DNA of 64,000 nucleotides from Mytilisepta virgata (Eukaryota; Mollusca; Bivalvia; Mytilida; Mytilidae). Under the pieces are notes generated by a model. The model did no database searches. It had not been told where the DNA came from and was given only the letters and a program-made list of their open reading frames with translations. The position numbers and the translations under genes are program-made. The stretch lies in NCBI GenBank assembly GCA_028015205.1, contig CM051515.1, positions 10,992,001-11,056,000 on the forward strand, in the 5' to 3' direction. Of the stretch, positions 10,786 to 23,636 are shown one piece after another (the first letter of the stretch is position 1; each line of letters begins with the position of its first letter).

Positions 10786-13700
10786 TCAAAATTTGTTTTT
10801 GAGTATCCTTAAATTCTCTGCTAATGAGGATCGGTCCAACAATCTGAAGTTTGGAAACAAAACATGTAGCTGTGAAGATATTTGTAAACAAATTATAAAA
10901 AAAATAAAGAACCTTTGTGAGCACGCTCACATACCCCACGTCTTCATATTGTCACTGGAGAAATAAAATCTCACTTCACAAGTACAATGAACACAATCAA
11001 ATGCTTACCTTCACATATTTATCCTAATTTGAATGGCAGCATGTTGGGAAATTTAAATTCCAAGCGAGAGGAGTTAACAGTAATAGTATAGTGAGGCAAA
11101 TAAGTTCAAAGGGGCGTAACTCCTAGAAAAAAATTGAATCGTAATTTACTGTCGATATGCACATCTATGTAGTATGTCCTTATTATCTGAAAAGGTTTCA
11201 TGGAATTCTGTTGTGAGGTTTGAGAGGAGTTGCGATGACAAACTGTGGCAGTAGTACATTAAAGTAAATAAGTTCAAAGGGGTGTAACTCCTAGAAAAAA
11301 AATTGAATCGCAATTTCCTGTCGATATGCACATCTACGTAGTATGTCCTTATTATCTGAAAAGGTTTCATGAAATTCTGTTGTGAGGTTTGAGAGGAGTC
11401 GCGATGACAAGAAACAGGACTGACGGACTGACGGACGGGTCAAAAACATTATTGTATGTATCTAAATTGAGTAATACCCACACATCATACGGGAAATATT
11501 GCGTCGCATCATATTCCCCAAATGTAAAATTACTTTGCATATTGTTAAAATTTGACAAAGACATATTAGTAAGAACTAGAGAGATAACTGGGCGTGTTTC
11601 TTTCGTTGTTAAATTCATTGTTAAATTCATATTCATGAATATATATCACTCAAGCTATCAGGGATAACAAGTTGAATTACCGACAAACTTGGCTGGATTA
11701 ACTGATTCCTGCATTTCTTAATTCTTTATATATATTTGTATTTGAACTAATTTATCAGAGCACTTTCTTTCTTTGGAAGCCTCTTCAGTATACACAATTG
11801 TTAATGCTATATCTATAATTCCCGCAAAGATAATCATTTAAATTTATTTTTTTAAAATAATCACTTACATCGCAAATTATACCAATTGTTAAAAAGGTGA
11901 AACAGAATCCTGATATCATAGCTAAGTTTTCCTGTATAGTAGTCTTGCAGACCTGAAAAATAATATCCATATGTTCTTTAATTTGGTAACACTGATCGCG
12001 AGTTGTTTCTTTTTTTTTTCTTTTTTTTAATGTAATATTTCTTTTTTATTTGTTTTTTGTTTTTGTCATTACCTCTGTAAATAGCGTACAAACGTGAATT
12101 GTATTATATCTAACACATATGCGCTTTTTTAAATAACATCTAATGTGGTTTTTTCCCCCTAGAGAAATACGTTAATACTAGAACATACTAGAACGGGATA
12201 AGGGAAGACAAACAGATGCCATATCAGTCTATCAATAATATCATCAAAACAACCCTCAAAAACACATAAAACGAGAGGCTACCAAGAGACTGATCGCTCC
12301 ATGTTATTTTTTGTGTAGATCTTGCATCAATGATTATTATTCCTATTCAATGTATACCGTCGCATTTTTTGCCTTAATATTGACTTGTACAGTTGAAATA
12401 TAGAATCCTGAACCCACATGTACATAGTTGATAGGGACTTTTCCAATAGAATTGACTATTTACCTTCCATTTTAACTTGAACAGGTATATTGTGGGGTAT
12501 TGAAACCAAATATATCTGGTTGCTTGGGACATTTCCATCGGTTGCTTTGGAATTTTTCAATCACCTTGACACTAGAACTCCATACTAACTTGAACAGCTA
12601 TATTTTAGGGGCCTAAATCTAAATATATATATATATGGTTGCTAGGCACTTTTTCAATGTCCTTCACTCTTGACCTTTCATTTCGAATTGTACAGTAAAA
12701 TTATAGGGTCCTTAACACAGATATAAATGTTTGCAAGGGACTTTTTCATGGGTTGCTATGGACTTTTTCGAGTACCTTGACCCTAGACCCTCCATTTGAC
12801 TTCAATAGCTTCAATTTTATTTATTTCAAGGTATTCTGAACATTTTTGTTCTGTACAATTTGTCATTATCTATAATAATATTCAAGTTGATAACCTAAAA
12901 CTGCAAAATTTCCTTAAAATTAACATTTCAGGAAAAATGACCCAATAAATGGTTGACTGATTCGTCTAAAAAGTTCATGGCAGGTAGATCTTGATGTTAA
13001 AATGAGTAAATAATATTTTTGCATAAATGATAAAGTGTTTATAGTGATATAGTGGGTTTTTATTTGATGACAGAAATGATTATCAGTATAAAATAAGCAT
13101 TTGTCAAGTTCGAAAGTTATATTTTTACTTACAAAAATAACAACATTATAACAAAACCCGACAAAAAATTATATTAATCGTATATCGCACAATATGATAT
13201 GGCAGGCAAAATCTAATTAAGTTTTGTGTTTTTGTTTTTGTTTTTTGTTTTTTTTTTCACAGAGAAATTTTTTTTTTCATCTACAAAGTAAAACGGTAAG
13301 TCTCAGAGAAGCTTTTTAAGATACTGTAGCAAATTTATGAACAAAATTTATGTCAAAAATTAATATCAGTATAAATCATAACTGAAAATAAGCATTTTGC
13401 AAGTTAGAAACTTGTATTTTTACTTTAAAACAACAACAGCATTATAAAAAAATCATATTTATCTGATAACTCACAATGGGATATGGCAAAATCTAACTAA
13501 GTATCATCCTAAAAATGTTTGAAAAGCAAAGTGTGTATGTTATCGACTGAGAAATCAAAGTTTTTTTTTATTTATGTTTCTGTTTTGTTCTCAGAAAAAC
13601 TTTTTAACATGCCGTAACAAATTTATGAACATGTTCAAAGCTTCATTAAAGTACAAAATGCCTACAGAAGACAGAACCGTGTAGCTAAAATAAAAAGAAA

Positions 13701-16700
13701 CAAAAATAAACTAATACAAAAAGAAAATGAATAGATGTATGATAAATAAAAATAATGAAAAAATAAACATTACAAAGAAAAAAACTTATTTAAAAATTTC
13801 TATACACGAAAATACGAATAATTTTGTGAAATATGCGGTGATAGTCTGCGTACTTTAACATGAAAATTTAAACAAAATCAGCTGAAGCAAATTATGTTTT
13901 GATTTAAAGAATGTAAGCTACGCATGTACCGCCCTAAATACCAGTTCCAGAATGCAAGTACATTAGATATACTACGGATGCGCCGTCCTTACGACTAAAA
14001 GCAGAGACGGAGTTGCTCATAAGGACGAAAACGGTCGACAGAACAAACTTAGTGTGCATGCTCTTATCCTAAGAACAGTCATATCACCATCTCTGTCCTC
14101 AAGTTCACTTTATGCAGAGATTATGACAAAACAGACCATACATAATTTATGGTACAAGTTAGCTTGAAGGGTAATCTCTGTTTCAAATGTCTGCTTGAAG
14201 GTGATGTTATTGATAATCTGTACTGTAATGGCTCACCAGAGTGCCAGGATAAAAATTGGGACAAGTTATCGATGCCAGGCTGTCAGGATAATTGATGTGG
14301 ACTTGAGTGCATGCCAAAGAGCTTGCTGGCTCATCATTAAAGACTTTTAGGCAACAGTTAAGATAAAGATACACCTGATCATTGTATTTTCAGTTGTAAA
14401 AGAAGTAGTTTATCATACACGTTAATTCATAGAAATGAATAAAACTTAGTGTGTATGGGAATCAGCCACGGAGTATTCAGAACATGAAAATGTCCATATG
14501 ACAACAACATTGAAAAAGAATGCATGATATTCAAATGCAAACTTGCATTTTTACGGATGCCATTAACGGAGCAAGATATGCCTATCCATCAGGACCACGT
14601 GATGCCATACCCGCATTATTAATGGCGCTGTTGGTTTTAAACGTGTACTTTCTTTTTGTAAATCGTTTTAGCTTGCTATTCAATTTTTTTTATTAGTGTA
14701 CATATATTTTTGTGTGTTTATTTTTCCCTGTTACCTATCTCAATTGGTCGCTTTATCTTTGGATTTTTGTCTCAAGAGCTTTCCTTATTATTCTGTCGCT
14801 TCAATATTATTTTGCATATGTTATACAAAAAATTTATATCATTTCGAAATTTTGTTACCGCGAAAGTTTGTTAACAGAAAATATTCCGACTCGAATTAAG
14901 TTATGTGATTGATGATCAGTTCCAAATACTTTACATGTATACCCAAAATTTAATGTAGGTTTTGATTATGGTATCGCATTTTTTAGCAATAATGAACACA
15001 TCACATTGACCACTTTGACTTCCTCGTAAGTTTACAGTGCATTGCTATAAATACATACCACATTGTACCTATGTATGGGTTTCTTTGGCGTCGTCCTTTC
15101 CTTTGTTCATACTATGCACCTGTGATGTATCACGGGAGCTCAACCCAAAGAGATGCCTAGCGCATCCCTAGGTTGAAGATAGGTAAAATCCTCTCAATGG
15201 GGGGTCAGGTCATAATACGGAAAGCCTAACCGTGGACCATAGTGTGTAACGTGTTTGGAGTATGCCACACAATAGACTTTTTCTGTAGTTTCCGAAAAAG
15301 AGTATGCAATGGGCCGCGACAAAGGCTAAATTATCCGACCCTGTCCAACTATTCAACCTTTAACAGTTGCAGTTAAAATTAAAACGTGTTCCCTTTGGGT
15401 CCCATCCCATCACTTTTGAATTCTGTATGATAAATTGTTGAACTAGTTCTCGTCCTGAATATGCATGAGTATTTGCCACTGCAAATTAAGTAAACAAACA
15501 TCAACCAACATTTTTTAAATTTTTTGCATGTTTATATATTTATGGTGGATTTTTTTTCACTGTGTCTTATATGTGATATAAATTTTATGTCAAATGATGC
15601 ACAAACAAACTTACCTTATGACTAGGACTACCGTAGATATTTGACAAATTGTTCCCCCAATTTCGAATGTTATCGCCAGAGAACAATGTTACACTTTCGT
15701 GGTTATCACTATAGCAAAATCTGTTGATAATGGTGTTTCTGAACTCACAACACTTGAACTACAGAGAAAATACAGTACGCGGTAATCTTTTATGTCATAA
15801 ACAGAAAAAAGCAAAAAGACAACAGAAAAGTCACCATATTCAATTGACAGAACCCCCGAAAAAAAGAAAACAAAATACAAACATAAAAACAGGAGAGAGT
15901 CATCTTCTTATGGGAAAATCTTTAAAAAAATCTTCTAATGTGATAGCTCATGGCAAACTGGACCCACGCATGACAGCAATGGTCCTAACATAATTATTTT
16001 TCAGAATTGTGTCCTTATTGAACTTATTTTAACATATGACACTGCGGGAAAATTCATTTAAAAACCTCCTTGTCTGAAACCACTTGGAACTAGACATGGT
16101 CTTCTTTCATAATTGTGTCTGATGACCTGGACTGTCAAACAAGATGACTGCCATCGAAGAACTTATTTTAACATAGGAACCTATTTGAAAATGTATTAAA
16201 AATGAGTCCATTAGACAACCAGGCCCGGCAGCAATAAACCTAAGATTACTTTTTTTCAGAATTGTGTCCGATGACCCACACTGTCCACAAAGATGGCTGC
16301 CAGATTCGAACCTGGTTTAACATTGGAAGCGCAATAAGTAGATCAGAGTAACCTAATTTGGTGAGACGCTGTGTGACATGTATCCCCCGATGCATCCTCA
16401 CACCAAGTAATATGATTGTCGGTGGCTTGGTATCGGAGAATTGAACTTGGACGTAAAACTTTACCTAAGTCAATGAAGCGAAATAAATATGTCAGAGTGT
16501 CCTAATTTTGATGAGAGGCTGTGTTAGTCCCTGCCATACACCCTGACACCAAGTAATATGACTGTAGGCCGTTTGGAATCGGAAACTGAATTTGGACGTA
16601 AAACTTTACCTAATGAAGCAAGATAAGTAGGTCAGTATGACTTGATTTTGGTAGGAGAATGTGTTACTCCCCGAGATGCACCCTGACCCCAAGTAATATG

Positions 16701-19700
16701 ATTATAGGTCCCTTGGTATCGGAGAACTGAACTCGGACGTAAAATTAATCTAAGTCAATGAAGCACGATAAATAGGTCAGAGTGACCTAATGTTGGTGGA
16801 AGGCTGTGCTACTCTCCGAGATCCACCCTCACACCAAGTACATGTAATATGATTGAAGGTTAATTTGAATGTTAAAACTGATTTTTTACAAAAAACTTAA
16901 AAGCAAGTCAACCGTATAATATGGGTCATGTGACTTTCGTCTTATGTGACATGGTTAGTCTCCTCAACATGCAACTACACACACAAATGTATGATCCTAT
17001 GTTAATTAGTAACTGAGAGCTGGCTGTGGACTTCGTTGAGGCGAATTACAAAATGACCAATGATTCTACACACATTGTAGCGTAAAAGTTAACAACTCAA
17101 ACGATGAACCAACGATGTACGCAAGTTGTACGGACGATGCAAGAAGCTGAAAGAACATTGTGCGGACGATGTACGGACGATGCATTGACGCTGAACGAAC
17201 GATGTACGAACGACAACATTATTTCATGACGATACCATGAACGCTCTTTTAGCGTATAACGTATGGTTTAGCGTGCATGGTATGGTCTATCGTACATCAT
17301 TTCGTTTAGCGTTTATCGTTTTGTTTAGCTTGTGGTATGGTTTATCGTGCATCGTATTGTTTATCGTGTATGGCATTTTTTTTGGTTTTCCATATAAGGT
17401 AATGTTTAGCTTTTGTTATATATGGTGATTTTAGCGTTATTCATATATGGAATTTGTATGGACAAAAATTGATTTCAATAAATTTCGAGTTAATTTAACT
17501 AATTCATATTGTACTGTTTTTACTGTTTTTGTTAGTTTTTTTTTTTTTAAATAGACTATTAGCAATTGTTGTATTATCATGTTTAATATGGATTGAAGAG
17601 ATGTTGACTAAGTTTTAAATTATATATATACCATATTATACATGTTCTCCATACATGTATCAATATTTCGCGATTGAAGTTTATGTGAGATACGGTTCAT
17701 TGTTTAGTGGTTACTTTAAATATCAAGGTCTAAGTAAAGTCAAGAAATACCAAAGCGATATTCGAAGGAGGGAAAAATGGAAACTACTGGCAAATTCCGG
17801 AGAAAAACGGAGACAAGACCAAAACAATACATGTATAACAATTAAAAACTAAAAACATATGAACAAGATGGACCCCACCAAAAAAAAACGGGGGTAGACT
17901 CAGGTGCCCCGGAAGAGTAAGCAGTCTCTGCTTCGTGCAGGACACATGCCATGCTGCCCATGTCAATTCCGACATGAGGAAGGGACAACATAAACGGAAC
18001 AGGTAAATTTTCATTTGGGAAACGGTTTTTTCATACCTGTCAACAAAGTCAATGATTACATTTTTTCTTACAAATATAATTCGATGGATTGAAAGAATTT
18101 TGAATATATCGATAACAGCGATTCATATTCCATTACATGAAACTGCTGTTTAATTAAATAATGAGTTGTTATGACACTTTCCACTTATCAGCAGAGGTCC
18201 TACTATTATTAGATCTGAATAATTATATCAAGTTTTATTTTTGTCAATCACACCAAGCAGTTGTTATTAATTTGATTCTAAATAATTAAAAGCTATAGAT
18301 GTTTCAAGAGAAACAAAAAAGTATTGCGAAAGGAAATAAATTTTTAAAAACAATTATACTTCCAAAAAGAATTAAAATTTGAGTCTCAAAGCTCTAGATA
18401 ATACACAAAAGACCAGTTGACGTCAGAGGAATCTCTGGCTAAAGGATACAATGTCTCAGCTGATGCTGAATTAAAAATACCCTAAGGAATCTCTGCATAA
18501 ATGATTTCTTTCATCAAAGTCGCATTTGTATACTAGGAATAAAGGGTCATAACAAATGCATAAGGCACACCTGTATACAATTTACTTTGATTGGCAAAAT
18601 ACGAATGATTGATTGTTATTAACATAAGCCAAATATTGTCAAATAATTATGTGCTTGGATAGAAGTCATTACTGTTAACTGAAGTGATGCTTATCAACGT
18701 TAATAGGAGCAATGCTTTTGTCATTACAAGTAATTTGATATACGTGTTCTCTGTAAATATATATAATTAGTACATCAGTGCCAGTGTGGATTATATGATT
18801 TATCAAGATTTGATAAATTCGATAATTCTCGAGTAACTTTGTAGAATATGTGTCTCTAATGATTACCAAATAAATTTTCATATTTCATCAGCCAAAATTA
18901 ACTTCGAGTGCCTCAGCATTTCTGTGTTTTACGTCATACACTTGGGCAGTTTGTAAATGTTGCTATAGTGTTACTAATCGATTCCTAGAAATCAGAACGT
19001 AAAAGAGGTTTGAGGTTTTAACCAATTTTCGACCACCACACGTTAATTAATTTTTCTGTTGATAAACAACGGGCTCAGAAACGGCTAAACTGACAAAATA
19101 TTAGAGAAATAAGATATATTTTCCAAAGAATACAGATGTGATAAAAAGGTTGAGAAAGCCATAAAACTAAAATCCATGAACATGTTTTAAAATACTTCAT
19201 CTTTGGTAATCTAGAATTATTCATATAGCGATTACCGTAATAATTAAAGCGAAAACAACGTACGTGCATCATTAATCTGTAGATCATTGCATTAGAGGAA
19301 GAACCATACGATAATGTGCTTACTATCCCATCAAGTTGATCTCCAATATTATTATATATCTGAAAAATAGCTCATACCCCACTACCACAATAAGCACTAA
19401 AATTTGAAAAAAATAACTAATGAAACCTAAACAAGTGGACAACAATAAATCATCAAAAGTAAGTGACAATGAATACTAGTATATAATTATTTTAAAATGT
19501 TAAACAATAGGTACTTGCACACAGCAATATATTACGGTGTAATTAATATGGGGTAACGACATAGTTGCATCGTTAAGATATATCAAATTAAGGTGAATAC
19601 ATGCAATACTTGTTCATTGTACACGAAGTTATTAAACAATCAGATAAGAAAAAATAACAAACTTGATAAATTGGGAAAAAACATTCATTGAATTGACTAA

Positions 19701-22442
19701 TTCAGACCATCCTAAAATTTGTAGAACAATCGTTTCAAATAGTTTTCATTGGCGTTGTGCATATTTCCTGCAACACGGGGATGTATTATTCAATTTAACA
19801 AATCTTAAATGGAAAGTCACCTTCTTTTCCTCTGTTAATTTCATAGCCGAAATGTTTTTGTTCCTCTTGAAGACATGATTGAAAAATTCATGTGAATTTA
19901 TTTGTTTTTGTTACGATTTACCAAATTGCATCTAGTGATAAGACAATGCACATTGATTAAGGTACTCCGTGAACTGAGGTTTACAGGCGGTAACTTGTTT
20001 TATTGCTATTAACATATTTTTGAACAACCAATCGTTAAGTTTTCCAATATGATAGCTACAGTGGTTTATTGTAGATTTACTGGGCACCTGTGACGGATTA
20101 CGGAAGCACAACCCATATAGCTGCTTAGCGCGTCCCAAAGTGGTGCATAAGGGAGACCCTCTCATTGATGGGTTGTTATATCATAATGTAGAAATCCGGA
20201 AAGCTGACCATAGTGGTAACGTGTTTGGAGAATGCAACAATCCCTGCACGTTAAAGACCCCTTCTGTAGTTTTCGAAAAAGAGGAGGCCGCTGGCCGCTA
20301 CAGAAGACTAAAGTATCCAACCCTACCCAACCACCACCTTTTACAGTGGCAACCAATATTAGTTCCCATATGTGTTCCATCCAACCCCTATTTGTTTGAT
20401 AAATTGAACTGGTTCTCGTCCTAAAGAAGCATGAAATATTTGCCACTGGACGTTACGCAACAATCAATCAATTAGTTATTTTAGATTGAAGATTCAAATT
20501 TACAAGAAATCCTCATTTTTGTGTCGCTTCCCCAAGTTAAATAGGCAGTTGGTATGATAAAATAACAAAAAAATAATTAATTATCTGTTGTGTTTTGTAT
20601 TAGAAATTTCCTAACTCATATTTCTTACTTTTTCTACAACCCCCAAAAATCTCGAAATTGATGAGAATAGTAAAAAAGTCAAAGCATTATCACATAAGAA
20701 TGACACAAAAGTTCAGTATTTTATGTAAGGCCAATGGCCAGAAATTACCATAAATGACCCGAGTCAAAATTTAAGATTGTACTCTTGTCATTGTAAGGTT
20801 TGAAATTCAGCCATAAGGTCGAATATGATCATTTTTAAATCTTACCCTATGGAACAATATAATCCAGAAAATGGTGGCTATCATCTTTAGAATGGCTAGT
20901 AATATTAATCCAACAAACGTCTAAAATATATAGTTTCAATTCGTCAGATTAATATTCTACTGAACTTCTGAAAAACATCGGATGCAAAGATAGATATGAC
21001 ATTATTGAAATGTGGATATTCAGAACGTTAAATGAACTGATGAATCTTTTAAATTATAAATCTATTACTTATAGTAACAGAATTCTCTACTTTCTATCAC
21101 CATTTTACATTAAAAGGCACAATGACTTGATATATCAAGAATACTACGTTATAGAACAATGTGCGTTAGTGGATTTCTAGTCCATAGTTTGGGTTTTACC
21201 CTAAAACAACTTGCAAAATAAGTTTCAGTCCTATTATCTATACTACATTTCGGAACTAAATAAGCAAAACGATTAATGCGTAATTAAATAAGAAACCTTG
21301 GATTTGATATAAATCATGATTATAAAAGAATAAGACTAAACTCACAAATGTATGCAACATAACAGAATTGCGCATTGATGCCATGATTCCAATTATTGCA
21401 TTTCCAACACTCAAACAGCCAAGTATGAGAATGCTGTATGCAAATCCAGCCATCACATTATGAGCGTTGAAGTAGAATACCTCTATTTGTTCATAGAAAT
21501 CTGTCAAGGTATGACTTACAAAACTGCTGCTGATAAAGACTATGCCAGTTATGATAAGTCCTGTGTTGCATATCTAAAAAAAAAACATTTTATAAAATTG
21601 GAGTGCTGTATATAATGAGATAAAAGTTTTGTTAGATTTTCTTAAACTCCAATCATGCCTATCCATGTATTTTCAGATGTGTCGTGGTACATCTGATGCA
21701 AAAGCAAGTTGAGACGTACACTGCAAATAAAAAAGCTGGTATACGTCATGTGATGTTAAATAATTGCCGTAATTTCCGTTTAAAATTTCACTCTGTTTAA
21801 GTTTGCAGGGGTTAGATTCTCCAATATCCAAAACTATACTTGTTTTTAAAAAGATAAAAAGGTGACATCCTTTAATCTATTGGTAATTTTTAAACCATAA
21901 ATGAAAAAGTAATCGTCCTCGTCGCACATCCATACGATTTATATAAAAACAAATTGAGGCTTTAAATACAATTTGCAATGATACACCTGTGAACGTCAAT
22001 TGGTTATGAACGACCATTTCTGTGTTCTTGTATCTTGTAAATTATCTTGTTCAAAACTTAAACGCTAATTTGTGAATAAAATCAAGACGACATAACGGGA
22101 AACTGATGTTTATAATGGTCGACTTTCTTTGTATTCTTTCTAGCAATATCTTGAATCAAAATATCAATGCAGTTATTTCTTTATATACATATGTATATTA
22201 CAAACAGCACTTTGATGAATCTTATATAATAATGTATGTTATACTTACAAGAATAATAAATTTAACAATGAAGGAAATAAATGTCTGTCGAGATCTGAAA
22301 AAGTCAAAAGCAGATATCGTTTGCGGTATTTAAATGAATAGTTAACCAACAACTAAATTTAGGTATGGCTTAAATACGAAAGAAGGATATACTGCATAGA
22401 ATAGGAATAAGAGCAATCATAATGATATCTAGTTGTGCTCAT
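10786..22442 (-). CDS. Tetraspanin-like gene B, assembled complete (about 279 codons, CCG lost)
   Basis: Nine exons join in one frame: 22393-22442 (ATG exon, 50 bp, MSTTRYHYDC, donor gtatat); 22249-22294 (46 bp, SRQTFISFIVKFIIL, TM1); 21346-21573 (228 bp, ICNTGLIITGIVFI, EC1, TM2 YSILILGCLSVGNAIIGIMA); 20846-20920 (75 bp, TM3, TFVGLILLAILKMIA); 19264-19359 (96 bp, IYNNIGDQLDG, start of the large loop); 18072-18142 (71 bp, ending SIELY); 15615-15720 (106 bp, FCYSDNHESVT); 11869-11952 (84 bp, VCKTTIQEN then TM4 LAMISGFCFTFLTIGII); 10786-10869 (84 bp, 27-residue tail and stop). The phases chain exactly (756 coding bases before the last exon). At the expected CCG position the loop reads L-F-C-Y. 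The family is known for four TM segments, a small and a large loop, and palmitoylated cytoplasmic tails. The first, sixth and last exons are the weakest calls. Confidence 0.66.
11098..11438. repeat. Two-copy tandem duplication of about 168 bp
   Basis: The block starting agttcaaagg at 11103 repeats at 11271 with few differences, each copy ending in gtttgagaggag(t/c)(t/c)gcgatgacaa. The second copy is followed by gactgacggacggg, the ACGG-type tail seen at other core-repeat elements here. It lies in the last intron of gene B. ORFs across it are not genes. Confidence 0.8.
12405..12800. repeat. Degenerate tandem repeat (GGTTGCTAGGGACTTTTTC units)
   Basis: A unit with 'gttgctagggactttttc' followed by 'accttgaccctagaccctcca' recurs with heavy divergence at about 12427, 12519, 12639 and 12729. 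It lies in intron 8 of gene B. Confidence 0.55.
12801..15110. other. AT-rich intronic sequence
   Basis: An intron of gene B. Partial duplications of an aaataagcatttg(t/c)aagtt block occur near 13090 and 13385. Overlapping plus-strand ORFs near 14700-14910 are AT-rich and have no recognisable domain. Confidence 0.5.
15121..15490 (+). mobile_element. SINE-like repeat, copy 1
   Basis: Aligns with 20085-20475: both contain 'cacctgtgatg.attacgg', 'aacgtgtttggag', 'ttctgtagtttccgaaaaag' and 'gttctcgtcctgaatatgcatga', and end near 'tttgccactg'. This copy lacks the (aatc)n tail of the other. Confidence 0.65.
15615..15720 (-). CDS. Gene B large-loop exon carrying FCY in place of CCG
   Basis: A 106-bp exon (1 + 35 codons) with acceptor caacag and donor gtaagt. 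Only one of its three frames is open, and that frame fits the exons on either side (71-bp exon upstream ends in phase 2; TM4 exon starts in phase 0). It reads FCYSDNHESVTLFSG and ends GSPSHK. The usual paired cysteines of a tetraspanin loop are absent. Confidence 0.6.
15985..16330. repeat. Core-repeat block with 'gaattgtgtc.gatgacc..actgtc' units
   Basis: The motif 'cagaattgtgtcc.atgacc...actgtc.aacaagatg.ctgcca' recurs at about 16004, 16110 and 16257. It matches the core of the element at 53379-53686, suggesting one family. Confidence 0.55.
16335..16860. repeat. Tandem array of about 145 bp units, 3.5 copies
   Basis: Unit starts marked by g(g/a)tcag(a/t)(g/a)t occur at 16341, 16491, 16631 and 16776. 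Each unit contains 'caccaagtaatatga', 'ggtatcgga' and 'ggacgtaaaa', with about 10-20 percent divergence by eye. It is intronic in gene B. Confidence 0.8.
17095..17430. repeat. Strand-switching low-complexity block of ACGATGTACG units
   Basis: The first half (17100-17235) is made of gacgatgtacg-like units. From about 17238 the units appear as the complement (cgtgcatcg, gtttatcgt, gtttagcgt). The two halves are imperfectly inverted and could form a branched hairpin. Confidence 0.65.
17745..18050 (-). repeat. Interspersed repeat, copy 2 (retroelement 3' tail type)
   Basis: Aligns with 9935-10250 throughout (aaataccaaagcgatattcg at the start, gggaaacggttttttcatac near the end). It lies just outside the sixth exon of gene B. 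Confidence 0.65.
20085..20475 (+). mobile_element. SINE-like repeat, copy 2
   Basis: Full-length relative of the repeat at 15121. It ends 'tttgccactggacgttacgcaacaatcaatcaat', a 3' end with an AATC-type tail shared with the tRNA-headed repeat at 55325. The ORFs of about 94 aa on both strands lie wholly inside it. Confidence 0.75.
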
Positions 22443-23636
22443 TTCAACGACGTATGTCTTAATTCGGATGCACAAAGTTATTAAAATTTGAAACAATAGC
22501 ATGATACAGATGGTTGAACGTGAAACGCATATAAGAAATCCTATAACATAAACATATGTGCGTGTAACTTGCTGATCGCGTAAGTGTAACTTGCGAATTG
22601 TGTGCGTGTGGTGAGAAAGCTGGAATGGGAATCATCTAGCGTGTATGAGATTTTATTGGTCGAGATAGATATCAAAAGTCTGTGAGCTCAAATCAGAACA
22701 CATTTCGAACAAGAATTAAAACAATATCAAAACGAACTTTCAACAGTGTCAAATTTAATAAGAATCCCGTACAGTCTCAATCTTTTTTTCTAATACAAAT
22801 GTAAAGTATTCAAATACTGACCAAACATTGAAAAATTATACGAAATAAAATGTTTCTCAAATAAAAGGAACATATACCGTATATATAACATTTGCAAAAC
22901 AAAGATTTGAACTATAAACTGGCTGTTTGTTAAAATGGCTCATTTTTCTTAAATCTCCCGAAAAGAATATCCGGCATAGAATATAAGTGATTCATCTCGT
23001 CCTATTCCGTTCGAATTTTACAAACATAATGTTCATGAATGTTTAGAAATCGCATCATCAGAAATTGTGTGAGTGTGGTTTGGTGCGTTGCACGTTCAAC
23101 CGTTTTTGTTTTGAAGTGCGTATTCAAACGACCAAAACGAGACATGCTAGTTTTTGTTAGAATGTCAGGAAATTAGTGGTAGCTAAGCTACTTTACCATC
23201 CTTTTATGGCCATCAATCTTTGAATGTCGAAATACATTTAAAAGATTAACATTTTAAGACATCCGTGTACCTGCAGCACATTACATCTTCAATGTATTAC
23301 TTTGTACTAGACATTATTTAATGTTTTACATAACAGAATTCCTAGAATCTGTGTTAAGGCAGGGAGGCAAAATTCATAGCAACGTATGTCCCAAAAATAA
23401 TTTTATATTTGTCCTTCTTTGTAATTTTGTCTTATTAAGGAATTACCTCTCTTTAACTTTTTTTAGAAAGGTCCAGAATTTTGGCAGTATACCCATATTC
23501 CACATACACAAAATAAATCCTTTTCTGTTGGAAATTCTTTTACCATCTTGGGCTTTAAGTTGCATTTTTATAATAGTGTAATCAGCTGCTGTTATACTTG
23601 TTGCCTTCAATAGTAAACGAAACAAGATTGCTACAG

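Noticed and set aside
18675..18881. Minus-strand reading MTKALLLLTLISITSVNS as a secreted-protein first exon
   Set aside because: Stops a few codons later, and no downstream exon could be linked.
23437..23635. Candidate TM4 exon for gene A (reads AILFRLLLKATSITAADYTI)
   Set aside because: The phase fits, but the segment is too polar for TM4, starts at a repeat border and has no convincing donor or stop context.
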